A stretch of 64,000 nucleotides of DNA, taken from assembly GCA_014529385.2 (NCBI GenBank), contig CM043962.1, positions 92,702,180 to 92,766,179 of the forward strand, written 5' to 3'. Position numbers and translations under genes: made by a program. Below, in pieces: positions 51,346 to 62,755 of this stretch (position 1 is the first letter of the stretch; each line of letters starts with the position of its first letter). Under the pieces are notes generated by a model. That model did no database searches. It saw nothing but the letters and a program-made list of their open reading frames with translations, and was not told the origin of the DNA. Source of the DNA: Adiantum capillus-veneris (Eukaryota > Streptophyta > Polypodiopsida > Polypodiales > Pteridaceae).

Positions 51346-54300
51346 TGCCAAGGACAATGATGCCAAAAAGGATTGTCAACTTCAGGTGACATCATGTCTT
51401 GGAGGAATTTGCCTTATCTTAGATATACTGTTTTACAAAAGAAATTTGACATTAGAGATTTTATTGATGCGCCTATGGTTTTCAGAAAGGCAATTCTTAT
51501 GCTTTGAAAATTTCATAGATGGTAAGCAAGGGGAAGTCAAAAAGAAATTGCAGGTAGCAAAGAGGATTGATATTGCCTTTATGGCAAGTTGCTTACGTTG
51601 TAGAGGAGACTCAGAAGTGTCATAAAACAGCATGTATATCATTGCAAGTTGGCACCGGCGACAAGATAGCACAAAGAGAAGAGAAGCTTATACGGGGATG
51701 CAATAGCATAGCCCCCAAATAATTGTGAAGACGTGGCAAGGACAAAGAGCAAGTAGCTTTGCAAAGAGGAAGATAAGATTGAGAAAGTAGAGGTGAGAAT
51801 TTTGAGTTATTTGTTTTCATCCCGTTGGCCTTTTTCCAACTAAAGTATATTTTAGTTTCTTGATAGATGGAGTACACCCTCATTTGTCAATGTTCAGATA
51901 AAACCAGCTGGCTAAAATTGCAAAATCCAAGCTAGGGTCTGAGCTTGCCTTGAAGAATACCAACAAAAATTTTCAAGTTTAAGTGTGAAAATGGGCAAAT
52001 TCTGATTGAAAAATTAAGAGTTTTGTCTCTCTGGTTGAAAAGAAGGTTTTTGGTGAGCTAATAGTTTGCAAGAATTATCTCTAGAGAAAACATTGCAATC
52101 ATATTTCTTCATTTTCATGGGATTTTTCTGCAAACTCACAATAGTGAGTGTATATATGGTTTTGAAAAAAAAGGTAAAAAAGCTTACATAGGAAGCCATG
52201 CTCTTGCCAAGCCAACCTAGATACAACTACCAAATACATTTGCTAATATAGGATGCCACCACATCTTTTAATCACCATTCTTCTTAGGGATTATGACAAC
52301 CCAAGCGACCCATTCTGAATTTTGTAACAATATTAGTTTTAATGACCTTTGAAAACATGGATATTTCAGCTTCTTGCTTCACCACCCTAAATTTTCTTGT
52401 TTGAAATTAACTTCATTTACAATAATTGCAGCAACCACGTTAATGGTTATCTATCCCTCTTTGAACAACTTTGTCTCGTGTACATAGAAGTATGTTGGAA
52501 AAGATAAGGCTTGACCGCACCCATGTGAACGAACCACCATAGAAGTTGGAACACAAAATTGTCAAAGCTAAATTGGGCTTAAAAAAATGAAAAGCTAGAA
52601 GAATTGTTGGAACTCATATGCTTCAATATTTTTAATGGGCGCCTTCCAAGCACCCATCATCGTGTGCACTAACTTTGCCTTGTAAATGCGATTGCGTGCG
52701 GGGGAGAGATGTTTGTGTTTGGATGCTTTGCAAGATTTATTCGTTTATGGGAAGACAAGTGCCTCATGGTTTTGTCCACACTCGTCTCAACTCATGGTTC
52801 TTCTTTGAGTACGTTGATGTAGTTTGATTATCTCTTGCTATCTTTGCTAAAGCTTTTTGCACGTTCTCTTTAGAAGAAAGATCACACTTTACATTGGTTT
52901 CTCCCATACTTGCATTAAAGCTCGCTATTAAACTCTTTTGCTTTTGGTGTTTGCATCATTTAAGTGGCAAGCCTCGTGATTTTATCACTTGTTTTCTTTG
53001 TACGAAGGTCGAAATTTTCATGAGTCGTCTTTAGAAGGGCTTGTTTAAAAATTGTTCTTTTGTAAGGAATGTGCATAAATTCACGTGCTCTATCCTAAAG
53101 ACAACTTTTTTAAAAAAATTCCTATGTAAGGAATGTAAATAAATTAAGGTGTTCGCAAATGGGAGGGGAGTATATTGTAGAAAACTCTAGACAAGGTTTT
53201 GACCTACACATAGGCTTGAACCCTACCAACACAGTTCACCAAACACACTGCCTTCTTATATTCCTCACCAAACATGGTGCTAAGTTGTAAAAATTGACCT
53301 GTATTTTATTTATTTTTTTGTTGGTAGAAGGGAAGAATGAAAATATGCCCTTCCATAGAGAAGGGTACTACTTCTCAATGCCCGTCTTTTGAGACAGTAG
53401 GGAGCCCGTCAGAGTCGTGGATCTTTGGTGGGCAAAGTTCTTGTCCTTCAATCGTTGTGTCTTCTAGCTATTTGTGTGGTACATTGCACCTACTGAATTG
53501 AATGCCTAAATTTGATGGGCATTGGTTGGACCAAATGGCATAAGTCAGAAGGTGTCATACCTTCACACAGCGTAGCATTTAAACTTCAGTCTTCATTCTA
53601 AAAGACAAGGGGGACTCGACATTTGTATGTCCTGCCAGACAACCAATGCACAAGAGAACTAGAATAGGCTTGAGTTACCGAGAGGCGAGCCTTGTCGTAG
53701 CCTTCCCCTTACCGTTAAGCTCGGGCAAACAACACACTGATACCCATCAAGCATCACCTTCTGCTTTCTTGTCGAAAGATTAACAATGTTGATTAAAGGT
53801 CCTATCACGCTTACCATATGGCCAATAAAATCTAGCTTCTAGATTTACACTTCACTTACACTAGTGTCATTGAATTTTCATGGGAATTTGTAGCATGCAC
53901 GAATTTACATACTACTATAGTACAAATTCACTTTTTGCAAGACTTGCTTAAAACATAAGGTTTTAGAAGTACTCTTGATAAATCATACGCCAAAAGATTA
54001 CTTCTTGAAAGTCCATATACATATTTATTGCAAGTCATTGAAAGGATAATAAGATATTTTCAAGCATACTACCTACACCAAAAACCTACAAAGAGATGGC
54101 CACAAGGTACTCAAGTATTTTAACCATAAGCACGTTGTTGCTCATGGAGAAATCTCGCTACAATTCTCCAAGGATACTGTCCTCCAACCATTTGATAATT
54201 GCTTTAGTCACTAGTGGCCTCAAGGTCTAGAAATGAGTAGTAGAAAGTCAATTGTTCATCCAGGTATCTTACGATATCTTCAATTCACTTAAATGAATCC

Positions 54301-54469
54301 ATCCAGTCCATAAGAATTTGTCTTTTATTTCGCATCAGCTTCATCACCAATCTCTAACGAAACACCCTTTTTCATTTGACGCACATGTTGAGGCTTATTC
54401 TCCAGAGTTGTCTCATGGTATCATAGTGGGGATTCGGGAAGATTGGTACTATGACACTTGAAGGCCAAC
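51346..54469. other. Intergenic DNA without recognised features
   Basis: AT-rich, frequent stops in all frames, no family motif seen. Some words near 53160-53280 resemble the start of an LTR (TGTAGAAAACTCTAG), but no second copy was found. Confidence 0.5.
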
Positions 54470-54472
54470 TTA

Positions 54473-54756
54473 GGCTATGGTCACACAAGGCTTAGTTATC
54501 AGTTATAGTTGACTAAGCCAACTATGCCCAGAGAGAGCATTAAATGAATAACTAAGCCTCTTGCATGGCCACGTGAGGCTTAATTGTTCATTTATCCTCC
54601 CAATTAAGCCTTGAACTTCACAACTATGCCAAAATTGGCATAGTTAGAAAGGGGTGGCATAGTTATTCATTTAATGCTCCTTTTTGTGTGTGACCAAGAA
54701 TGAGGCGTAGTTATGTGTTCAAATAACTGATAACTAAGCCTTGCATGACCATAGCC
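54473..54756. mobile_element. MITE, PIF/Harbinger (Tourist)-like, 284 bp
   Basis: Terminal inverted repeats begin GGCTATGGTCA and extend through AAGGCTTAGTTATCAGTTAT on both ends with two mismatches (about 36 bp). TTA flanks each end (54470-54472 and 54757-54759). Inner segments are also inverted: GCATTAAATGAATAACTAAGCC near 54537 against GGCATAGTTATTCATTTAATGC near 54656. No coding capacity; a transposase must come from elsewhere. Confidence 0.9.
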
Positions 54757-54999
54757 TTAAACACCAAAGGGGTCTACTAGCCATCAACAAGGGTATTGTC
54801 AGTAGGGAGTACGGTTTCGAGAAACAAAAGCTATGCAAACTGGAGTTTTGTAGTTAGATTTTGTCCAGTTTATTTGCAAGCATCCATGAGAGATGTGGCG
54901 CAAAACAAAAACAGACAAGAAACAAGATAAACAAATCAAACAACCTCAACGGACTTGAATGTAGGAGCTTTACAGCATTTGAGAGGTACTTGGCTGAAT

Positions 55000-55157
55000 A
55001 TTTTGTTATGGACTCCTTGCATGCCTGTAGTATTAAACTCTACAAGATTAAAACATTGTCCGGGAAGATATGCAGTATCCTCTACCCGTAGAGCACAAAT
55101 CTACAATGCCAAGTACAACTATAGTCAGGTCTGCATGCAAGGAGTCCATAGCAAAAT
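55000..55157. repeat. 25-bp inverted repeat with 108-bp loop
   Basis: ATTTTGTTATGGACTCCTTG...CATGC at 55000-55024 pairs with 55133-55157 with one mismatch. The arms are stronger than the loop suggests for chance. It may be a degenerate foldback element or a hairpin precursor. Confidence 0.6.
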
Positions 55158-56321
55158 GGGGCTTATTTGGCCTCAGTTTTGCCATCAAGACAACTAAATC
55201 AATAATAACGAAGGCATTTTACTTGCGAGCCAAACCCCTAGCTGCTCAACATTGTTCTCCGCCAAATCAAGGTGCAAACAAATGTAGATACTTGCCAGCC
55301 CAGATGCTTTGATTTTTCTTTGATTGAAGGTATAATTACTCTACGAACCAGATGCTTTGATTTTTCTTTGATTTTTTGGAAAATACCCTCTCGCAAGTAA
55401 TCTTTGGACAGTGGAGCAGTGGGCTAGGCAGCACTAGCAGAGCTATAGCTTAGAGGATCAAAGAATAGTTGGGGATGCTGGTTGGGGGGCGTGGTGGACG
55501 AGCATACTGGCTTTCCATAAACTGCTCTTCCTTTCTTGTAGTGAGTAGCATAGTGTAGCGGCTGTGGACCAGGGGTTGATCAAAAGAGAAGCACCGTTGT
55601 AGGAAGGGCGTTAACAATAGAGCAGTCATAAAGGGGCTGCATGGCTGGTGGACAGTAGAGTGGTGGGTGTATAGACACAGGATCTAAAGACACTGAGGCA
55701 CAACGCAGGCCAGGAAGCGGGCGCAGCAGAAGGCAAAGCATCCTGTAGTAGGTCTGACAGAGCCGATAAACTGCACGAGGAGCTGGGCATGCAGGTCGCA
55801 TGGAGTGCCTCTCTCTGCTCACGCAAACTATCATTCATTTGCCATCATACCCAGAGTTGGTTGCCACTGTGGAAAGGGGCTTTATCTCTATAGACCAAAA
55901 CTTAGGACTAGCCTTTAAATTTCTTACCATCACATATACCATCATTCTTTTCTCCATAAATAATTAGCACTATCTCTTATAACCTCCACTTTTTCAATAA
56001 GAAAAAGGGAAAGCATCACTTAGGTAGACCTCACAGGCCAAAAATGACTAAGGACAAACGGGTGTCTTATTCTTGCACGGGGTTTGCTTCACCTTGAGTT
56101 ATGCCATTTGGCCCAGCCAATGCCCACCATTCAATTCAGTTGGAGTTGCGCACCGTGAGTATAGGACAAAAAGCTCTCTTTGCCCACCAAATATCACACC
56201 CAAGAGGAGAACCGTTGCATTGACACCACTCTGAAACCCAAGATATGTATGGATAGCAGCCCACATTCAAACGTATATGTAACACCGACATAGATCTTTT
56301 CGCGAAAGTCAACTCGGGTAC

Positions 56322-56383
56322 AAAAGTAAATTCGGGTAGCCGAGTTTACTTTTCCTTGTTGCGATGTGTTTGCACATCACAAC
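56322..56383. repeat. Two adjacent short hairpins
   Basis: First: 14-bp arms 56322-56335 and 56340-56353 (AAAAGTAAATTCGG against its complement, one mismatch), loop GTAG. Second: 11-bp arms 56358-56368 and 56373-56383 (GTTGCGATGTG, one mismatch), loop TTTG. Both have four-base loops, four bases apart. Confidence 0.75.
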
Positions 56384-57699
56384 GTGAGTGGGACGTCCAC
56401 ATTTCACAAGCAACATATGCAACTCAGTTAGGGCTAATGGTTCTAACCCCGGCATGGGTACAATCCTCAGCCATCAGCCTTGGGAGAAGGGCAAGGCATC
56501 AAACGTTTGATCGTGATGGGCCTTCAACATGGGCCTTCAACCTTCAGCTCCAAAAAACCCAACATTTGTGAGATTGAGGTTTCATCTCACCGCAGATCCC
56601 ATATCCATGCCCATGTGAAATAAAGAACCAACCGCAATGTCTCTTGTACAGAATTTGGTGAGTTCCTTACACCGCAAGTACTCTGCCTTATTTTCTGTCA
56701 CTGTCGGAAGGAAGTCGAAGGCAGTAGATTTTGGCCGTCTTATCTATTCACCAGAACCAATTATGGCCATCTCAGCTCTTGTAATCCCCTGCAATAATCA
56801 AGCACCAACTCAGAACATGTAATCAGCGCCTTATCAGTCAGGACAAGGAACACACTAATTGCTCATTTGTGCTTCTAGCAGGTCAGACCACAAAGGCCCC
56901 TCCTGTGGTGCTGATAAATCAGCACCTAGAGGAGAATTTTGGTAAGCCAAAAATCTGGGACTTTCTTTTCAAACACCTACTCGGCAATTTTCACTAATAC
57001 ATTGATAATTCTTCATTAGCAATCTCTTCACATGAATATCCTGACATCTACCTTCCAACTCTCCAGTCCAAACAACAGGCTTCAGAAAATACCAAATGAC
57101 GGCCCTCGGGAGAAGAGGAAGCATCAAAAACCTCTGATCAAGTAGCAACCATTTGCTCCTGTGAATCCACTCTTCTTAGATGCATCATAAAAGCTGGGGT
57201 TTTACAACCACCCATATCCTGAATAGTTGGCATCAGTTGATGAAATTTTGACAGACTCAATAGATGATGCAATAGATGGCATCAATTAAATAACTTTACT
57301 GGAAAAAGTACATTTGAAGGGCTCTTTTCCTCTTGCTGAAGCACAGCTAGCCTACTAGTACAGCTACTTTAGAGTTATCATCTAATCGCAGAAAGCTGTT
57401 TGCAAGATTACAGACACTGCCACACCAGGAGAATATACAGTGGCTCATCTGCTGTACTAGAAATGGCAAAACATTGACAAATCGGGCACAATTGATCTTG
57501 CAACATTCCATTGAAGTGTATACGCATAACCTTAATTCACAGATATTGCTCATTATTTGTCGGATCTAAGAACCAAGAGAGTCAGACAGAAAATTGACCA
57601 GAGCTGCGTTGGCAGTTTAGCAAACAACAGACAAAGTCACATAATCATGACCTACACAATCGGAAAAAACATTACACATTTTCTTTACACCGAAGACAG

Positions 57700-58094
57700 C
57701 ACGTGAATTAACATAAATCATGACTTATGTACGCAGAGACAACTTGCACACATTCTCATTACATTGAAGACCGAGTAGGACTTGGGCACAGTTCAACCAG
57801 CTGTAATTCAAACAACTTCCCTTTATTCACAACGCTCACAGAACAAGAACCAATCACAACTGCAGCAATATTCCTTCCAAATAAAAAAGTTTCACAAACC
57901 GAGGGACAGATTTGAATATTAATTGCCACAAACTTGCAAATCGTATCTTAAAATAAAGAACTCAATTAATTACCTTCAAATATTTCCATTACAAACCGGC
58001 CAGTACCCAAATACCAAACCACAAGAAAGTAAACCATACATCAGAAAAAGGCATAACACCAAACAGAAGCCCCCCACATCCAGAGCCCTATTCA
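57700..58094 (-). other. Polyubiquitin 3' flank and probable 3' untranslated region
   Basis: AT-rich, non-coding on the minus strand, beyond the TAA at 58095-58097. The polyadenylation point is not determined. Confidence 0.4.
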
Positions 58095-59249
<1,155 letters not shown>

Positions 59250-59305
59250 CTAGGGGTTACGAGGCGAAGATGACGATAGGTATGAGACAGAAAAACGCAA
59301 ACGAA

Positions 59306-59314
59306 AAACCCTAA
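59306..59314 (-). promoter_or_regulatory. Telo-box upstream of polyubiquitin
   Basis: AAACCCTAA on the + strand, 66 bases upstream of the start codon. Telo-boxes are common near transcription starts of plant translation and proteostasis genes. Confidence 0.55.
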
Positions 59315-59370
59315 CGAAGGAAATGATAAAAGGAGGGCGAAGGGGCGTCTTAAAAATGGAACGATCCACG

Positions 59371-59383
59371 TTCTGGAATCTTC
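59371..59383 (-). promoter_or_regulatory. Heat-shock element
   Basis: TTCTGGAATCTTC is a perfect three-block nTTCnnGAAnnTTCn site for heat-shock factors, 131 bases upstream of the ATG. A weak TATA-like TTTTTAAG (complement near 59349-59356) lies between it and the gene. Confidence 0.75.
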
Positions 59384-59414
59384 TATGCTTCAACACTATG
59401 GGCGTGAGGGGCGG

Positions 59415-59773
59415 CGCCTTGAACGGTCGACGGTCGCATGTGTGTACGATTCTACGATGGGCGAGTTGCTTTGAATGTACATTGTAATCTTTCTACTATG
59501 TTGCCCCGATTTTCGCAGCAGATCTCATTAACGGGAATATCGCTAAATGCTCTTATGCGTTCGATGGCAAAAACGTTGGAGCCAGCACGTGGAGGGGAGA
59601 GGGGATACAGAAGAGAGAGGGATTCCGCATGGCAAGACGAATGGGTAGATATTTCTTTGGTTAACGTCGTTGGAGTTTCTACTTTGTAAAGCCAGAGAGC
59701 GAGACCGCATGCAGGAGGACAATGGTGACGCGCTAGAGGTGAGGAGCACAGCAAGGGAACTCAAGAGATTGAG

Positions 59774-59779
<6 letters not shown>
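59415..59779. other. DNA between polyubiquitin promoter and LINE 5' region
   Basis: No gene recognised. It may hold the distal polyubiquitin promoter and the insertion point of the LINE. Long antisense frames continue into the CT repeat and are artefacts. Confidence 0.4.
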
Positions 59780-59846
<67 letters not shown>

Positions 59847-59953
59847 CCTCGCTGCCTGCACCCGCTGCCTCTCGCGCCCACGCTGCCTGTGCCCGCTGCC
59901 CTGCACCCGCGCTGCACCCCCGTCTCCCTCGTGTCCTCGCTGCCTCTCCATTA

Positions 59954-60015
<62 letters not shown>

Positions 60016-60130
60016 CTACACCCACTGCCCCTCGCGCCCACGCTGCCTGCGCCCGCGCTGCACCCCCGTCCCCCTCGCTGCCCCTCGCGCCCACGCTACC
60101 TGGACTGCCTGCACCCGCGCGCCCTTTGCC
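59780..60130 (+). repeat. Two tandem leader units: (CT)n plus GC-rich block
   Basis: Unit 1: (CT)n 59780-59840 and a GC-rich block to about 59956. Unit 2: (CT)n 59957-60011 and a block to about 60130. Both blocks share CCTCGCGCCCACGCTGCCTG, GCGCTGCACCCCCGTC and CCCTCGCTGCC, so this is a tandem duplication of roughly 175 bp. Confidence 0.75.
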
Positions 60131-60176
60131 CTGCCCTGCTCGCGCACTGCACCATCGTGGCGCCCTACTGAGCACC

Positions 60177-60412
60177 CCCCCCCCCCCCCTTCGCGCGTTG
60201 CACGTTGCCCTAGCCCCTATTCTCTACGCGTAGTATGTGCCATCATTCTCTACGCGTAGTATGTCTCCCCCTCCCCTCTCCTACCGTAGATTGTCTCTCC
60301 CCCCACCTGCCCCCCCTTTTTCTTTCACGCGTAGGATGTCTATCCTCTACGTGTAGGGATTTTTTTCTTTTTTTTCGCCCGCCCCCCTTCCCCCCACTCT
60401 ATCTACCATACT

Positions 60413-60484
<72 letters not shown>
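60177..60484 (+). repeat. Poly-C runs, CT run and short ACGCGTAG repeats in LINE leader
   Basis: C runs at 60174-60189 and 60414-60447. A (CT)n follows at 60448-60483. A CTCTACGCGTAG(T/G)ATGT word appears near 60220, 60247, 60328 (partial) and 60342 (variant). The long homopolymer may be of uncertain length. Confidence 0.7.
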
Positions 60485-60486
<2 letters not shown>

Positions 60487-60552
60487 ATTTGTAACTACCG
60501 CTATCTCCCCCGGGCCATACCGCCTCGCGCTCCACCACTCTCCGAGACCGCC

Positions 60553-60658
60553 GCTAGGGTGGGTGCACACGTGCATCTAGCGACTCCCTTGCGACTGACT
60601 CCCCCCCACACGCCCAACGACCGCGCCCGTTGCTAGGGTGGGTGCACACGTACATCTA
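60553..60658 (+). repeat. 27-bp direct repeat, 79-bp spacing
   Basis: GCTAGGGTGGGTGCACACGT..., 27 bases, at 60553-60579 and again at 60632-60658, with one difference. It contains CACGTG or CACGTA and lies just upstream of LINE ORF1. Confidence 0.85.
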
Positions 60659-60692
60659 ACCCCCCCCCCCCCCTTGCGGACGGCGATCAAGC

Positions 60693-61490
60693 ATGAGGAA
60701 GACGAACAATAAAGCCGACCCCCTAGAGAATGCCATTCAAAAATGTAAAGAGGAAATGACAGAGACCGTTACCAAAATGAACCGCAGTCTTTGGGGCACA
60801 ATAAACATGCTCGAAGGACATGTGCTGATCCAAGAGAGCAAAATAAGCACGTTGGAAGACCGAGTGACGACCCAAGAGGAAGAGATCGCGTCACTCAAGA
60901 AAGAACTCGCCGCAGCCCGATCAAGAAACACACTAGAAGAGGGCGAACTGCAACCCTCAGTAATCGAAGAAATCAACAAGATCAAGGAACAAGTACGGGC
61001 CATCAAAGAGGGAGAAGAACAGCACAAAGAAATGACTTCTTGGGTGGATTTTCTTACCAAAACCCAACAGAAGGCGGACGAAGCCGAGAAATGGATCAAG
61101 GTGGCCAAGAAAGGAAAAGACAAGGAGATAACGCCCACGTCCACACCCAACAACATCATTAACCAGACACTAGAGGAGGAGCAGAGGAGAAGGGTGCGTG
61201 CTTTACATGTGAGAATTTGCGGTCTTAAAGACAAAGGCAATGTGGACGAAGAAGTAAAAGAACTCACAGCCCTGATGGGGATTCATGACCCGACACACAC
61301 AAGGGCATGGAGAGTGGGCAACATAAAGAAAAATGAAGGCAGTGGAGAAACCTCAAAAGAAAGAGCACTCATCCTCCGTTTTCCCTCCATGGAAGCAAAG
61401 AAGTCATTCTTGAAGAAAAGACCAACTCTTAAAGAGACTGGCATCTTTCTCGGGGATGATCTCACCCTCTCACAGATCGCTCATATGTAG
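60693..61490 (+). pseudogene. LINE ORF1 (truncated by a stop)
   Basis: Starts at ATG 60693 (MRKTNNKADP). Residues about 15-110 form a coiled coil with regular Leu/Ile heptads (for example ISTLEDRVTTQEEEIASLKK). Residues about 165-265 are an L1-type RRM (RALHVRICGLKD, then ALILRFPSMEAKKSFLKKR). A TAG at 61488 replaces what looks like a Gln codon, and one base later in the frame is out of register. The C-terminus of ORF1 thus continues in another frame to about 61580. It would bind the LINE RNA as a trimer. Confidence 0.85.
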
Positions 61491-61605
61491 GAAGTAATGC
61501 CGGAGATTAGAGCGGCAAGGGGAAAGGCAAGATCGCTTTTTACCGAGACGGAAAAGTGGTAATACTTGAGCGACGCTCCACATGACGGTGCGAGACTTAT
61601 GGGAC

Positions 61606-62120
61606 CACACTCAAAGTAGCTGCCTGGAACTGCAATGGATCTATGCGTCTTGATGTGGGTGCTTTTGAGGACAGCTTTACTGGAAGAGACATCATCTTCT
61701 ACTCTGAGACACACCAGGCCCCTGGGCAATCCATGCCTCACATCAGTGGATACAGGTGGGAGACAGCGTACAGACAGGAGACACGCTCAGAGCACAGAGG
61801 GCGGGGCTCGGGAGGAGTGGCAGTGTTATTTAGAGAGGATCTGCAGCCACTAATACATATAGCTCGCAGGGACGAGCAGGCTAGGTACATTTGGGTGAGA
61901 CTGAAAGGAGAGACAGGCAGATACCTCTATCTAGCTATTTGTTACTTCCCCCGAGTACATCAGTTTATGCACCACCCAGAGGACAGTCCCCTTTCTCTAT
62001 TTTGGATGATGACATATGGGAGTTCTCTAAGGACGGTGACATTATCATCCTCGGGGACTTCAATGCTAGGATGCCCATCACCAGGCAGTGTTTTATGATA
62101 CTTCATAGGAGATGCTAAGA
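61606..62120 (+). pseudogene. LINE ORF2 endonuclease domain (frameshifted)
   Basis: Opens with AAWNCNGS, the N-terminal motif of LINE endonucleases, and has Glu in YSETHQAP. A frameshift near 61950, in a run of C, moves the frame; DIIILGDFNARM (62040-62070) then carries the conserved Asp/Asn. A stop follows near 62104. Mg-dependent nicking activity is expected for the family but not for this copy. Confidence 0.85.
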
Positions 62121-62755
62121 GAGATAGATGTGGCAGAAACGGGCCTTTCCAGACTATCACACGATATGGAATATACTGAGTATGGGCGACACCTAATAGA
62201 TATGGGCACTGCACATGGATTGGCCATCTTGAACGGCCTACAGAGATTTCCTGCTGTGCGGGAGGTTTTACATGCTTCCCACAGAGACATGGAGCCAGCA
62301 CGGTGGACTATGTCATGGCACAATCAAATCTCATCTCTAGTATCCAAGATCTCACAGTTGGGCCGAGACCGGTCGGGGTGGCAGTGGATCATGCTCTGGT
62401 GTCAATGACCATCTCCTTCCAGTTCAATGTAGCACACAGGCCACGAGTAGCAGCCCCTACTCTCTACACATTCACAAGGGAGACGGACTTTGTATACATA
62501 GACGGAATCTACAGACGCCTATGCACTGAGGACCCGGGGCGACCTCTGGAGGAGCTAACTACTATACTAACACAGACACTACATGAGGCAGCAGCAAAAG
62601 CATACCCACACACCCAGCCTGAGCAGAGCCGCCGATCTGGGAGCATGCCTCAGAATAGCTGGTACGATGAGGAGTGCCGCCAGACTAGAGCCAGACTTCA
62701 GAGGGAGGTGTTGTTGGGGGATGTCACTCATAGACAGTCAAAGATGGATTTCTGA
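62121..62755 (+). pseudogene. LINE ORF2 linker after endonuclease (broken)
   Basis: 62112-62300 reads LHASHRDMEPAR in one frame; 62330-62755 continues in another with VDHALVSMTI (the SDH-type endonuclease end) and the NSWYDEECR motif, which corresponds to NPWFDEECK in the minus-strand LINE at 4220. A TGA stops it at 62753-62755, after which the frame simply continues. Confidence 0.8.

Larger units (their letters stand above)
54760..57700. other. Intergenic DNA with several inverted and direct repeats
   Basis: No gene recognised. Contains the 25-bp inverted repeat (55000-55157), a direct repeat of CCAGATGCTTTGATTTTTCT (55299 and 55350) and twin hairpins (56322-56383). Short open frames lack known motifs. 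Confidence 0.5.

Noticed and set aside
52600-54350. Weak copia-like words in intergenic DNA
   Set aside because: No frame longer than a few dozen codons and no RT, integrase or Gag motif could be confirmed.
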